Assembly: GCA_017395215.1 (NCBI GenBank)
Contig: JAFPVW010000066.1
Coordinates: 1-64,000, forward strand
Direction of reading: 5' to 3'
Length of the DNA stretch: 64,000 bases
Source of the DNA: Prevotella sp.
GTDB taxonomy: Bacteria > Bacteroidota > Bacteroidia > Bacteroidales > Bacteroidaceae
Shown: positions 28,301 through 35,416 of the stretch, piece by piece
How positions within the stretch are numbered: the stretch's first letter is position 1
Layout of the letters: each line of letters opens with the position of its first letter
Translations under genes and position numbers: made by a program
The notes under the pieces: model-generated
What the model saw: only the letters and a program-made list of their open reading frames with translations
Database searches by the model: none
What the model was told of the DNA's origin: nothing

Positions 28301-30051
28301 CCCTGCAGACAGCTGAGCGTGGCCTTCTGAAGGTCAGTGTCCTCGAAGGCCGACGGGCTAATCTGTATGGCTGATGGCTGGAAGGTCTTCAGCACGAAGC
28401 TGTTCAGGTTGGCGCAGTCGGCATAGGCACTGTTGCCGATACTGACGACGCCGATGGGCAGCACGACCGATGTCAGACCGCTGCCTTGGAAGGTGTTGTC
28501 CTCGATGGCGGTCAACGCATCGGGCAGCGCCAGCGTCTTCAGTGCCTGACAGCCCTTGAAGGCTGCAGCACCGATACTACTGACGTGGTTGGGCAGGTCG
28601 AGCTGTCCCAACTTGGCGCAGCCCTCCAGCGCCCGTGCACCTATGCTGCTGACGTTCTTAGGCAGTCGCAGCGTGGTCAGCGCGGCACAGTCCATGAAGG
28701 CCTCGTCGGGCAGCGCCGTCAGGCTGGTAAAGTAGTAGAGTTCCTTGAATGTCTTGATGGCCGAGCCCTTGAACACGGTGCCGATATCCTTCACATCGGC
28801 TGCCTCGCCGTAGGTCAGCTGGCCGTCGCCGTTGCTGTCGAAGTTTTCAAGGCAGAGTTTCTTCACAGCGGCATCGGCAAACGACATGGGCTTCTCGCCA
28901 TAGTTCTCCGGCTCAATGCCGACGATGATTTCGCGATAGCCGTTATAGCCGTCGTTCGAGCCACCGATGCCCTGCTGTCCGGGCGTCAGCTGAGTCAGCA
29001 GGTAGTAGCCGTCGCTCGTGCCGCCCCATCCCCAGTTGATGTGGTATTTCAGGTTGCCGTCGTAGCCGTCGGCCACAAAGGCGTGACCACCCTCATCGTT
29101 CGAACCGCTGACGTAGACGGGCCTTCCGGCGGCAATCTCGGCGTAGACGATGCGGTCCCACTCCGTGTCGCTGGTCACCGTCTGGTAGCTGACGTAGCGC
29201 ACCGACGATCCGTAGCCGAAGTACTTGCCGAAGGCCTGATAGGCATCATACGACTGTGCACCCGACGACGAGTTGGTGTAATCCATCTTCACCGCCACGC
29301 CGCAGTAGTGCATCAGGTCGGCCACGGCCTTGCGCTGCTTCTCGGTAGCCGAGCCATATTCGTCCTTCATGTTCTCCCAGTCGATGGGCGAGCCCTCAGG
29401 AATGCCCTCCACGTGGAGCTTACCGTAGGTGGGATGCTCGGTCCAGGTGTCGTAGGCCGGCATAGCAGCCGTCGTCTCCGACACAGACTTCTCGCGGTGG
29501 TAGTATAGTATCTGGGCAATGGCCGTAGCCACGCAGCCCGTCACCGAGCGGCCCAGCGAGAAGTACTCGGGGCACGTCAGGTTGTAAGGGTAGCCCTGAC
29601 TCCACTTGCTCTTCATCAGCTCGGGCACCTTGGGGTGCGTGGGCACAGCATCACCGATGACCACTCTCCCACCCTTCTGCAACTCGTCTATCTGGCGGGC
29701 GTAGTCGTCGAGCAGTCCCTGCAGCTGCGGCGGCAGCTTCTCGTAGTCGAACTCTCCCGAGTCGCAGTAGCCGAGGATAGGCTCCGTTCGGTCGTCACCC
29801 GAAACGATGACATAGCCCTCGCCCACTCCTTTGTTAAACACATAGTACTCTGGCGTTGATGCAGCGGCACGCCGCTGACGCGGCGACAGCTTCCTGCCGC
29901 TTACGACTGGCGCCAGCTGCCGGAAGTCATTCTGTCTGCTCATGAAAGACTCTGCCTTGACGAAGGCCTGCTCACGGGTTATCGGCTGCGCATTAGCCAA
30001 CGTGGCCGATAGGACAAACACAACGATGATGCCCAGAATTCGTTTTTTCAT
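25354..30051 (-). CDS. Secreted C10 (streptopain-like) peptidase with LRR, EF-hand and MBG modules
   Basis: The 1565-residue protein has a signal peptide (ending ANAQ), an inhibitory propeptide (about 22-140) and a C10 cysteine-peptidase domain with the catalytic Cys in GCVATAIAQI (about residue 171) and His in GGHAFVADGYD (about 323). Three segments follow, each with an EF-hand-like loop (NGDGQL, DSDGEL and DGDGEL, about residues 402, 846 and 1237) then BspA-type LRRs; between them is a duplicated module (GTGQYLTKGEAWGTQ and GTRKFLTMGEAYGTQ). MBG domains and a tail with YFDLQGHRV and GVYIVEGKKVKK resemble type IX secretion cargo. The frame extends to 30108, but the promoter at 30078-30085 fixes the start at 30051. 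Confidence 0.88.
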   Translation of the reverse strand: MKKRILGIIVVFVLSATLANAQPITREQAFVKAESFMSRQNDFRQLAPVVSGRKLSPRQRRAAASTPEYYVFNKGVGEGYVIVSGDDRTEPILGYCDSGEFDYEKLPPQLQGLLDDYARQIDELQKGGRVVIGDAVPTHPKVPELMKSKWSQGYPYNLTCPEYFSLGRSVTGCVATAIAQILYYHREKSVSETTAAMPAYDTWTEHPTYGKLHVEGIPEGSPIDWENMKDEYGSATEKQRKAVADLMHYCGVAVKMDYTNSSSGAQSYDAYQAFGKYFGYGSSVRYVSYQTVTSDTEWDRIVYAEIAAGRPVYVSGSNDEGGHAFVADGYDGNLKYHINWGWGGTSDGYYLLTQLTPGQQGIGGSNDGYNGYREIIVGIEPENYGEKPMSFADAAVKKLCLENFDSNGDGQLTYGEAADVKDIGTVFKGSAIKTFKELYYFTSLTALPDEAFMDCAALTTLRLPKNVSSIGARALEGCAKLGQLDLPNHVSSIGAAAFKGCQALKTLALPDALTAIEDNTFQGSGLTSVVLPIGVVSIGNSAYADCANLNSFVLKTFQPSAIQISPSAFEDTDLQKATLSCLQGTKAQLAAMDVWRNFGTIVEQRELSEGKFAPLEAGKKYYLYHVGTGQYLTKGEAWGTQAIVGDSPMRFVVNHTTSMPEGVYYLTSEDTGRSGNLLFRTSTDNNVGSGVKAAFVDGTLSANRANAYWSITAVDGDVYTIQIPEGATGHTEGQFWGVQTDHASNAASPTYGAYSDIDYAAHAANCQWRFVLYDETSVQRYEAAQTLATLLDIAKSRRLKVAQEQAVYDNLESSLEELGAAQRSLRKKLKLIDFVDDTARETFISAWDIDSDGELSLLEASKVVDFNVTFQNNKTLKSLDELQYLTTVPDIYGNTFEGCTNLESVTLPGSIVHIYYRAFRNCQKLKAIIIPEMVNTIGETCFYGCKALREVTVCSPDPSFIALGNNVFGGVTLSECTLYVPFGSKELYEQADVWKNFGKIVEVRMRTQPEKSSLVADKTGYIYNIGTRKFLTMGEAYGTQSVVAPQGMKYQLKRTKSMPDGQYYLYSNSKVVFRTNTDTKVGEGVKACFGDGSVSAKAYWQIDSVAPGVYTLQVPANDASYAEGEYLGIDENHTSSAASPTYGIYWDVKGTGANCQWAFIAEEDLAAAEAMDDVAAHLKKALDVAEAKQIDVASEQAVYDNRQSTLDEMKQALASVREKLHYITFADDKVRTICTDLWDADGDGELSFEEAAAVTDIGESFMGASGVKSLEELRYFTSLTEIPANAFRGDLSLQTVYLPAGVTTVGDYAFRNCGSLQNLVILSETTMIPMGYLSVPNGMLLFVPAKMVEAYQADEEWSERCRIVEYTGKPVVTAEALRAYGRVIATIYPRVLGAPVSGSPECSSEAIKDGKLPVGTYPITVSPGTVTTPGVEFREGVLTIVPASLTVTAKSYTRNVGEANPEFELSYKGFRNRETDTVFTVRPVITCEATADSPAGEYEIKVSGAEAQNYDIIYVSGTLTVVNPTGITEIDNRKTVNRQYFDLQGHRVAQLRRGVYIVEGKKVKK

Positions 30052-30077
30052 TTTTCTCAAGTTAGCAATCAATGGTG

Positions 30078-30085
30078 CAAAAGTA
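30078..30085 (-). promoter_or_regulatory. Promoter -7 box for the C10 peptidase gene
   Basis: Reads TACTTTTG on the minus strand, with TTTG about 20 bases upstream as the -33 element. The leader is about 25 bases. Confidence 0.75.
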
Positions 30086-30168
30086 CGAATAAAAAGGCAA
30101 ACATACAAATCTTTTCGTCTTTTTTGAGGTATTTTACCGCAACGTTTGGTTCTACCGTTTTTTTTGAG

Positions 30169-30176
30169 TATTTTTG
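30169..30176 (+). promoter_or_regulatory. Promoter -7 box for fmt
   Basis: Reads TATTTTTG with TTTG at 30145-30148, 20 bases upstream; 28 bases before the fmt start. Confidence 0.75.
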
Positions 30177-30203
30177 CAGCGAGATTACAAAAGTTAGTGA
30201 CAG

Positions 30204-31151
30204 ATGAGGAAAGAAGATCTGAGAATAGTATTTATGGGTACGCCGGAGTTTGCTGTTGAAACGCTGAAGGCGCTGGTGGAGAACGATTATAACGTCGTGG
30301 GTGTAGTGACACAGCCCGACAAACCGGTAGGTCGGCACGGTTCTGTGCTGCAGCCGCCGGCAGTGAAGCAGTACTCCCTGGAGCGCGGCCTGCCCGTTTT
30401 ACAGCCCGCTAAGATGAAGGACCCAGCATTCGTCGAGCAGCTTCGCGGCCTGAGGGCGAACCTTCAGGTAGTGGTTGCCTTCCGGATGCTGCCCGAGGTG
30501 GTGTGGGCAATGCCCGAATACGGGACGTTCAATGTCCACGCCGCCCTGTTGCCGAACTACCGTGGGGCCGCTCCCATCAACTGGGCAGTCATCAACGGTG
30601 AGACTGAGACGGGTGTGACGACCTTCTTCTTAGACCACGACATTGACACGGGGCGCATCATCATGCAGTTGCCCTTCGACATTCCCGACACCGCTGACGC
30701 AGAATATGTGTATGACGGTCTGATGCACCTTGGAGCAGAGATATGCCTGAAGACGCTGCAGTGCATCGTGGAAGCCGACGGGCGTCCTGCCAGCGAGCCA
30801 CAGCGAGAGGCTGACAATCTGAAGCCGGCTCCGAAGCTGGTGAAGGAGAACTGCGAAGTGGACTGGCATCAGCCAGTGAAGCGCGTCTACGACTTCATTC
30901 GTGGTCTGAGCCCTTACCCGGGCGCATGGAGCACGCTCACCGGTCCTGACGGGCGCGAGGTGACGCTGAAGTTCTTCCGTACGACGAAGACCGGCCGTCC
31001 GTCGGCTGATGTTCCTGGCCGCATTGTTGTCGACAAGCGTCGGCTCTACGTGACTACCGGCGACTGTCAGCTTCAAATAGACGAGCTGCAGCAGTCTGGG
31101 AAGAAGCGCATGGATGCCGCCTCGTTTCTGAACGGCATGAAGGGTTGGTGA
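30204..31151 (+). CDS. fmt: Methionyl-tRNA formyltransferase
   Basis: Fmt formylates Met-tRNAfMet with 10-formyltetrahydrofolate. The 315-residue protein has the start IVFMGTPEFAVETLKALV, the folate-site motif HAALLPNYRGAAPINWA with the catalytic His and Asn nearby, the DHDIDTGRII loop and a C-terminal OB-like domain (from about residue 205; PYPGAWSTL). Its tRNA substrate is encoded in this window at 53189-53264. Single-gene unit; the next promoter starts 109 bases later. Confidence 0.96.
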   Translation: MRKEDLRIVFMGTPEFAVETLKALVENDYNVVGVVTQPDKPVGRHGSVLQPPAVKQYSLERGLPVLQPAKMKDPAFVEQLRGLRANLQVVVAFRMLPEVVWAMPEYGTFNVHAALLPNYRGAAPINWAVINGETETGVTTFFLDHDIDTGRIIMQLPFDIPDTADAEYVYDGLMHLGAEICLKTLQCIVEADGRPASEPQREADNLKPAPKLVKENCEVDWHQPVKRVYDFIRGLSPYPGAWSTLTGPDGREVTLKFFRTTKTGRPSADVPGRIVVDKRRLYVTTGDCQLQIDELQQSGKKRMDAASFLNGMKGW

Positions 31152-31259
31152 GCCGCGTACGCCAGTCAAGGGATGCAGCATTTTGATATAAAATGAGGTA
31201 AACAACGTCATCTTTAGCAATTTTAATAGAGCTTTTGTTATTATTTGCCTGATTTTTGT

Positions 31260-31267
31260 TATCTTTG
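31260..31267 (+). promoter_or_regulatory. Promoter -7 box for the terpene/redox cluster
   Basis: Reads TATCTTTG with TTTTG about 22 bases upstream. The leader to 31343 is about 70 bases. It is the only strong TAnnTTTG promoter noticed for the sixteen genes up to 52402, so the cluster may be one long operon. Confidence 0.7.
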
Positions 31268-31342
31268 CGCACATAAACCGTACAGACAAAAAACTAAACA
31301 GCTTTTTTCATATATAAGCAAACCGAACACCAATAATTGAAA

Positions 31343-31972
31343 ATGAGTGACAGATTAACGATATGTGCATGTCGCTGGCGTGGATTGATTTCCCCTGAGC
31401 GTGTCGCCGAGCTGGCTGAGGAGGCCAGACAGGAAGGATGCGAGGTGGAGGTTGTAGACGATTTGTGTGAGTTGATGCAAGAGGGCGACGAGCAGACGAT
31501 GAATCGGATAGGCGAAGGCCGGATAGCAGCCTGTCATGAGCGGGCAGTCAGGAGTCTGCTGGCCTGGCGCGGGCTGCAGGCAAAGGCGCTGATAAACCTT
31601 CGTGAGGGCTTCGGAAATCCAGGGCCTGGCAATGATGCGTGGTACCCGACGATTGACAAGGACCGCTGTACGGAGTGCGGCAAGTGCTTTGATTTCTGTC
31701 CGTTTGGCGTTTATGAGATGGTCGACGGCCGTGTCAGGGTGATGCACCCAACCCATTGTAAGAACAATTGTCCGGCCTGTGCGCGCAACTGTCCGTCGGA
31801 GGCTATTATATTCCCCAAATATGGGCGGAGTCCTATCAATGGCGGTGAGGAGCGTGAGGAGCAGGCGCTTCGTGTGGACCATTCGACGCTCTATGCCGAT
31901 GCGCTGAGGACACGACTGGTGGAGCGACGAAACGCAGGAACACCATTGTTTAAAGTGAAGGGTGAAGAGTGA
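31343..31972 (+). CDS. 4Fe-4S ferredoxin-domain protein, first gene of the terpene/redox cluster
   Basis: The 209-residue protein has an N-terminal domain of about 90 residues with two early Cys (ICACRW), then a ferredoxin domain with CTECGKCFDFCP and CKNNCPACARNCP, giving ligands for two 4Fe-4S clusters. There is no signal peptide, so it is cytoplasmic. The N-terminal part may resemble heterodisulfide-reductase-linked modules, but this is a weak impression. A likely role is electron supply to the radical SAM enzyme that follows ten bases later. The frame opens at a TTG (31337), but ATG at 31343 is preferred. The last five residues and the stop fall in a period-7 repeat. Confidence 0.8.
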   Translation: MSDRLTICACRWRGLISPERVAELAEEARQEGCEVEVVDDLCELMQEGDEQTMNRIGEGRIAACHERAVRSLLAWRGLQAKALINLREGFGNPGPGNDAWYPTIDKDRCTECGKCFDFCPFGVYEMVDGRVRVMHPTHCKNNCPACARNCPSEAIIFPKYGRSPINGGEEREEQALRVDHSTLYADALRTRLVERRNAGTPLFKVKGEE

Positions 31973-31982
31973 AGGGTGAAGA
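31955..31982 (+). repeat. Period-7 purine repeat between ferredoxin and radical SAM genes
   Basis: Four heptads GTGAAGG, GTGAAGA, GTGAAGG, GTGAAGA run directly into the ATG at 31983. They encode the end of the ferredoxin protein, contain its stop and supply the purine-rich leader of the next gene. The same heptad in antisense orientation is inside the permease gene at 49514-49556. Confidence 0.9.
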
Positions 31983-33200
31983 ATGGGACTGAGTGACTAT
32001 ACATCGCTTCTGAAGGTTACCGGACGTGTGGTTAGAGGGACGACACCGCGACTGTTATGGAAGTTCGTCAGGAATTTCGGGTTGCGGAATCTCTCGAACA
32101 TGGCTGCCTTCGAACGGCGGATGCAGCGGGGCGAGCCGTTCTTCCCCGCCTTCGTGATGATTTCGGTAACCGAGGCCTGCAATCTGGCCTGCTCGGGCTG
32201 CTGGGTGACGCAGGGTGGCAAGAAGCACCTGACGGCGGAGCAGCTCGACGGCATCATCCGTCAGTCGAAGTCGCAGGGCAGTTATTTCTTCGGAATCCTT
32301 GGCGGTGAGCCACTGATGTATCGCGGACTCTTCGATGTGCTTGAGCAGCATCCCGACTGTTATTTCCAGTTGTTTACCAATGCCACGCTCATTACGCCCG
32401 AAGTGGCTCGGCGGATGAACCGTCTGGGCAACGTGACCCCCCTGATCAGCATTGAGGGCTTGCGTGAGGAGAGCGACCGCCGGCGGGGCAGAGACGACGT
32501 GTATGAACGGACGCTGCAGGGGCTGCGGGCCTGTCGCGAGGCGAAGCTCATCTTCGGCGTGGCCGCCAGTATCTGCAAGTCGAACTTCGACGAGCTGGTG
32601 AGCCGTAAGCATTTAGAGGACTTGGCCCGTGAGGGTGCCGCCTTCATGTGGTACTACATCTATCGCCCAGTGGGTGCCGATGCCCATCCTGAGAATGTGC
32701 TCAGCAAGGAGCAGATACGAGGGCTTCGGCAGTTTATCGTTGAGCAGCGCCGCCATGCGCCGCTCATCATCATCGATGTCTATTGGGGTGCCGACGGCAA
32801 GGCCATCTGTCCCGGTGCCACGGGCATGAGCCACCACATCTCGCCGTCGGGCTATGTAGAGTTCTGTCCGCCGCTGCAGATGGCGATGGAGCAGTTGAAT
32901 GCCGACGGCAGTAATCTTGTGGAAATCTGCCAGCGGTCGGCGTTCCTGGCCGGGCTGCGCAAGATGATTGCCGAGACCACCCGTGGGTGCATACTGATGG
33001 AGAATCCCGAGCGGCTGGCCGACTTCCTTGAGGAGCAGGGTGCACTCGAGACCACCACGCGGGCCACGTTTATGGAAGAGCTGCGGCGCATGCGCCCTGT
33101 GCCCGGTCATGATATGAAAGAGGAGGCTATTCCTGAGAGAAGTCCGCTCTACAGGATGCTGCAGAAACGTTATTTCTTTGGATTCGGAGCCTATGGATAG
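31983..33200 (+). CDS. Radical SAM enzyme of the terpene/redox cluster
   Basis: The 405-residue protein has the radical SAM cluster motif CNLACSGC (Cys66, Cys70, Cys73), followed by the SAM-binding GGEPLMY and a beta-strand with SIEGL. A later CPGATGMSHHISPSGYVEFCP resembles a reduced SPASM-like auxiliary segment. In hopanoid gene sets the radical SAM enzyme HpnH adds adenosine to a cyclase product; the presence of a terpene cyclase here makes a similar role possible, but the substrate is not known. It overlaps the next gene by eight bases. No signal peptide is present. Confidence 0.85.
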   Translation: MGLSDYTSLLKVTGRVVRGTTPRLLWKFVRNFGLRNLSNMAAFERRMQRGEPFFPAFVMISVTEACNLACSGCWVTQGGKKHLTAEQLDGIIRQSKSQGSYFFGILGGEPLMYRGLFDVLEQHPDCYFQLFTNATLITPEVARRMNRLGNVTPLISIEGLREESDRRRGRDDVYERTLQGLRACREAKLIFGVAASICKSNFDELVSRKHLEDLAREGAAFMWYYIYRPVGADAHPENVLSKEQIRGLRQFIVEQRRHAPLIIIDVYWGADGKAICPGATGMSHHISPSGYVEFCPPLQMAMEQLNADGSNLVEICQRSAFLAGLRKMIAETTRGCILMENPERLADFLEEQGALETTTRATFMEELRRMRPVPGHDMKEEAIPERSPLYRMLQKRYFFGFGAYG

Positions 33201-34665
33201 AGTGATACCGTCAACACAGCAAGAGCGAGAGCGGCTGCGCCGGCTGGCCCACGATTTCGTCAGCGACAAGGCGCTTCAGCCGCCCGTGCCATTGAGCGAC
33301 CTTGAAGAGCTGGCCACAGCGCTGATCAAGGCGTATCAGTTGGACGAGGGGCTGCGCGACTGGCTGATGGTGGAGCTGCACAATGGCGTGTGGCTGCCCA
33401 TGGTGGCGAGCATCCCCTACGAGCGGCGACTGTTGTTGTTGCCGAAATGTCTGCGCGACAGTGGGCGTTGCGAGGGTGAGATGGACGACCTTGGACTGCT
33501 CTGTCATCGTTGCGGTCGCTGCGTCATTCCCGACCTCCAGACCCTGGCCGACCGTCATGGCGTGCTCTCATTAGTGGCCGAGGGCTTTACGTCGGTCATC
33601 GAGCTGATACGCCAGCACGTGGTCGATGCCGTCATTGGCGTCAGTTGTCTCGACTCGCTTGAAAAGGCATTCCCCCTGTTGGTCAGTCATGCAGTGCCGG
33701 GCATTGCCGTCGCCCTGAACGACGGGGGGTGCAAGGACACGCATGTGGATACGGACTATGTGATTGAACTTTTGCCGCAGCTGAGTGCGGAGACCATCAC
33801 GCTGCTCGACTACGATGCCATCCGCGAAAAGGTGGACCAGTGGTTTACCCCTGAGGCATTGGCCACGGTGCTGACGCCAGCCACCGACGTCACTACGCGG
33901 GCTTCGCTGGCGTGGATGCTCAGTGGGGGCAGCCGTTGGCGCCCATTCCTTCTGGCTGCCGTCTATGCTGCCATCTGTAAGCCGCGCCCGCTGGTATTGC
34001 CCGACGAGGTGATGCGCGCTGCCGTGGCCGTCGAGTGCTTCCACAAGGCCTCGCTGGTGCACGACGATATACAGGACCAGGATCCAGAGCGCTACGGACA
34101 GCCCACCGTGCATATACGCTATGGCGAGGCCATGGCCATCAATATCGGCGACCTGTTGTTGGGCGAGGGCTACAGGCTGCTCGCTTCGCTGCAGAACAAG
34201 GAACTGTTAGGCGTGGTGGCTCGTGCTCACGTCAGCCTGTGTCTGGGACAAGGAGCCGAACTGGCCTGGCAGCCTGGGCAGAAGGTGACCATCGACGAGG
34301 TGCTGCAGATATTCCGGCAGAAGACGGTGCCTGCTTTTGAGGTGGCGTTGTCGTTGGGACTGCTCTCGGCCGGCGGCAGTCAGCATACGGCCCGTGTGCT
34401 GCACAACTATTCGGAAGCCTTAGGCATTGCCTATCAGCTGAGGGACGACCTGGCCGACATCTACCGCGAACAAACCGAGAAACCGTCGGTCGTGCAAGCC
34501 CTTCGCTGGCAGCATCCCGATGCTTCGGACGAGGATATTAAGAACGAGATGACTGCACTGATAGAGGAATACCACACCCGTGCCCTCACCTCGTTGACAG
34601 AGATTGACACCTTCGAACTGAAGCGGCTGATGTTTCAGGCTACGGAGAAAATCTTGGAAAGGTAA
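33193..34665 (+). CDS. DUF116-polyprenyl synthase fusion
   Basis: The 490-residue protein joins two domains. Residues 1-205 match DUF116, with the Cys-rich stretch KCLRDSGRCEG..LLCHRCGRC (about 86-113) that may bind a metal cluster. Residues 215-490 are an all-helical polyprenyl (isoprenyl diphosphate) synthase with the first Asp-rich motif HDDIQDQD (about 290) and the second LRDDLAD (about 417), plus GGSRWRP near the start. It would build a linear prenyl diphosphate for the cyclase downstream. The frame is open from a TTG at 33178, but ATG at 33193, overlapping the radical SAM stop, is more likely. Confidence 0.85.
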   Translation: MDRVIPSTQQERERLRRLAHDFVSDKALQPPVPLSDLEELATALIKAYQLDEGLRDWLMVELHNGVWLPMVASIPYERRLLLLPKCLRDSGRCEGEMDDLGLLCHRCGRCVIPDLQTLADRHGVLSLVAEGFTSVIELIRQHVVDAVIGVSCLDSLEKAFPLLVSHAVPGIAVALNDGGCKDTHVDTDYVIELLPQLSAETITLLDYDAIREKVDQWFTPEALATVLTPATDVTTRASLAWMLSGGSRWRPFLLAAVYAAICKPRPLVLPDEVMRAAVAVECFHKASLVHDDIQDQDPERYGQPTVHIRYGEAMAINIGDLLLGEGYRLLASLQNKELLGVVARAHVSLCLGQGAELAWQPGQKVTIDEVLQIFRQKTVPAFEVALSLGLLSAGGSQHTARVLHNYSEALGIAYQLRDDLADIYREQTEKPSVVQALRWQHPDASDEDIKNEMTALIEEYHTRALTSLTEIDTFELKRLMFQATEKILER

Positions 34666-34693
34666 AAAGGTAAGAAAGTAAAAAGGTAAGAAA
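34659..34693 (+). repeat. Period-8 purine repeat before the prenyltransferase-like gene
   Basis: Copies of AGGTAAAA/AGGTAAGA with an 8-base period contain the stop of the polyprenyl synthase gene and end at the ATG at 34694. Confidence 0.8.
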
Positions 34694-35416
34694 ATGGGAA
34701 GGTCGGTATCATATCATCTGCTGCAGACGCTGAAGCGTGGGGCTGAGAGACTCAGTGAGGAGGCTCGGCAGCAGGTGTGCCGCTACGTGATGAGCCAGCG
34801 CGACGAGAGCGAGGCTTTCAAGAATCGTGGCGGTCGGGCAGACCTTTACTATACGCTGTTCGGATGGATGCTCTGCTATGCGCTGGACATCAGTTCCGAC
34901 GGCAGTCGAAGGAAAGCCTATTTGGCAACCTTTGATACGCCCCGACTCAATGAGCTCCACCAGACGGTGCTGACGCTCTGCCGGATGCTCGACCGTCTGC
35001 TGTCGCTGCCCCGCTTTACGCCAGATGCTGTCCTTCGCTTGGCGGCTGACGACGAACCGCTGCAACGATTCTTTGCGACCTATCAGCGGCATGGTAGCGG
35101 AGGAGGTACTAACGCATGGGCAGCCCGTCTGGTGACGGCTGACGGGGCGGATGCAGCACTTCGACAGCGGCTGCTGGATATGCAGCATGAGTCAGGCGGA
35201 TTCTTGGCTCACGAGGGTGTCCCTATGCCCGATTTGCTGAGTACGGCCGTTGCGCTGTTTGCCCTCAGCCAGCAGCATGTCAGCCTGCCCTACGATGTAC
35301 ATCCGTTTATCGAAGCACACTGGCAGGAAGATGGCAGTTTTGTAGCCACGCTGCTCGACGAATACGGCGATGTGGAATATGTGTTTTATGGATTATTGGC
35401 CATTGGCAGTTTATGA
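34694..35416 (+). CDS. Prenyltransferase/terpene-cyclase-fold protein, small
   Basis: The 240-residue protein looks like an alpha-toroid of the prenyltransferase beta/terpene cyclase superfamily: KNRGGRADLYYTLFGWMLC resembles the GG-D-YTL segment of geranylgeranyltransferase beta subunits, and a later QHESGGFLAHEGVPMPDLLSTAVALFAL resembles a QW-type repeat. No DxDD motif is present, so it is unlikely to be a cyclase itself; a partner subunit or prenyl-binding protein is possible. It overlaps the cyclase gene by four bases (ATGA). Confidence 0.65.
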   Translation: MGRSVSYHLLQTLKRGAERLSEEARQQVCRYVMSQRDESEAFKNRGGRADLYYTLFGWMLCYALDISSDGSRRKAYLATFDTPRLNELHQTVLTLCRMLDRLLSLPRFTPDAVLRLAADDEPLQRFFATYQRHGSGGGTNAWAARLVTADGADAALRQRLLDMQHESGGFLAHEGVPMPDLLSTAVALFALSQQHVSLPYDVHPFIEAHWQEDGSFVATLLDEYGDVEYVFYGLLAIGSL

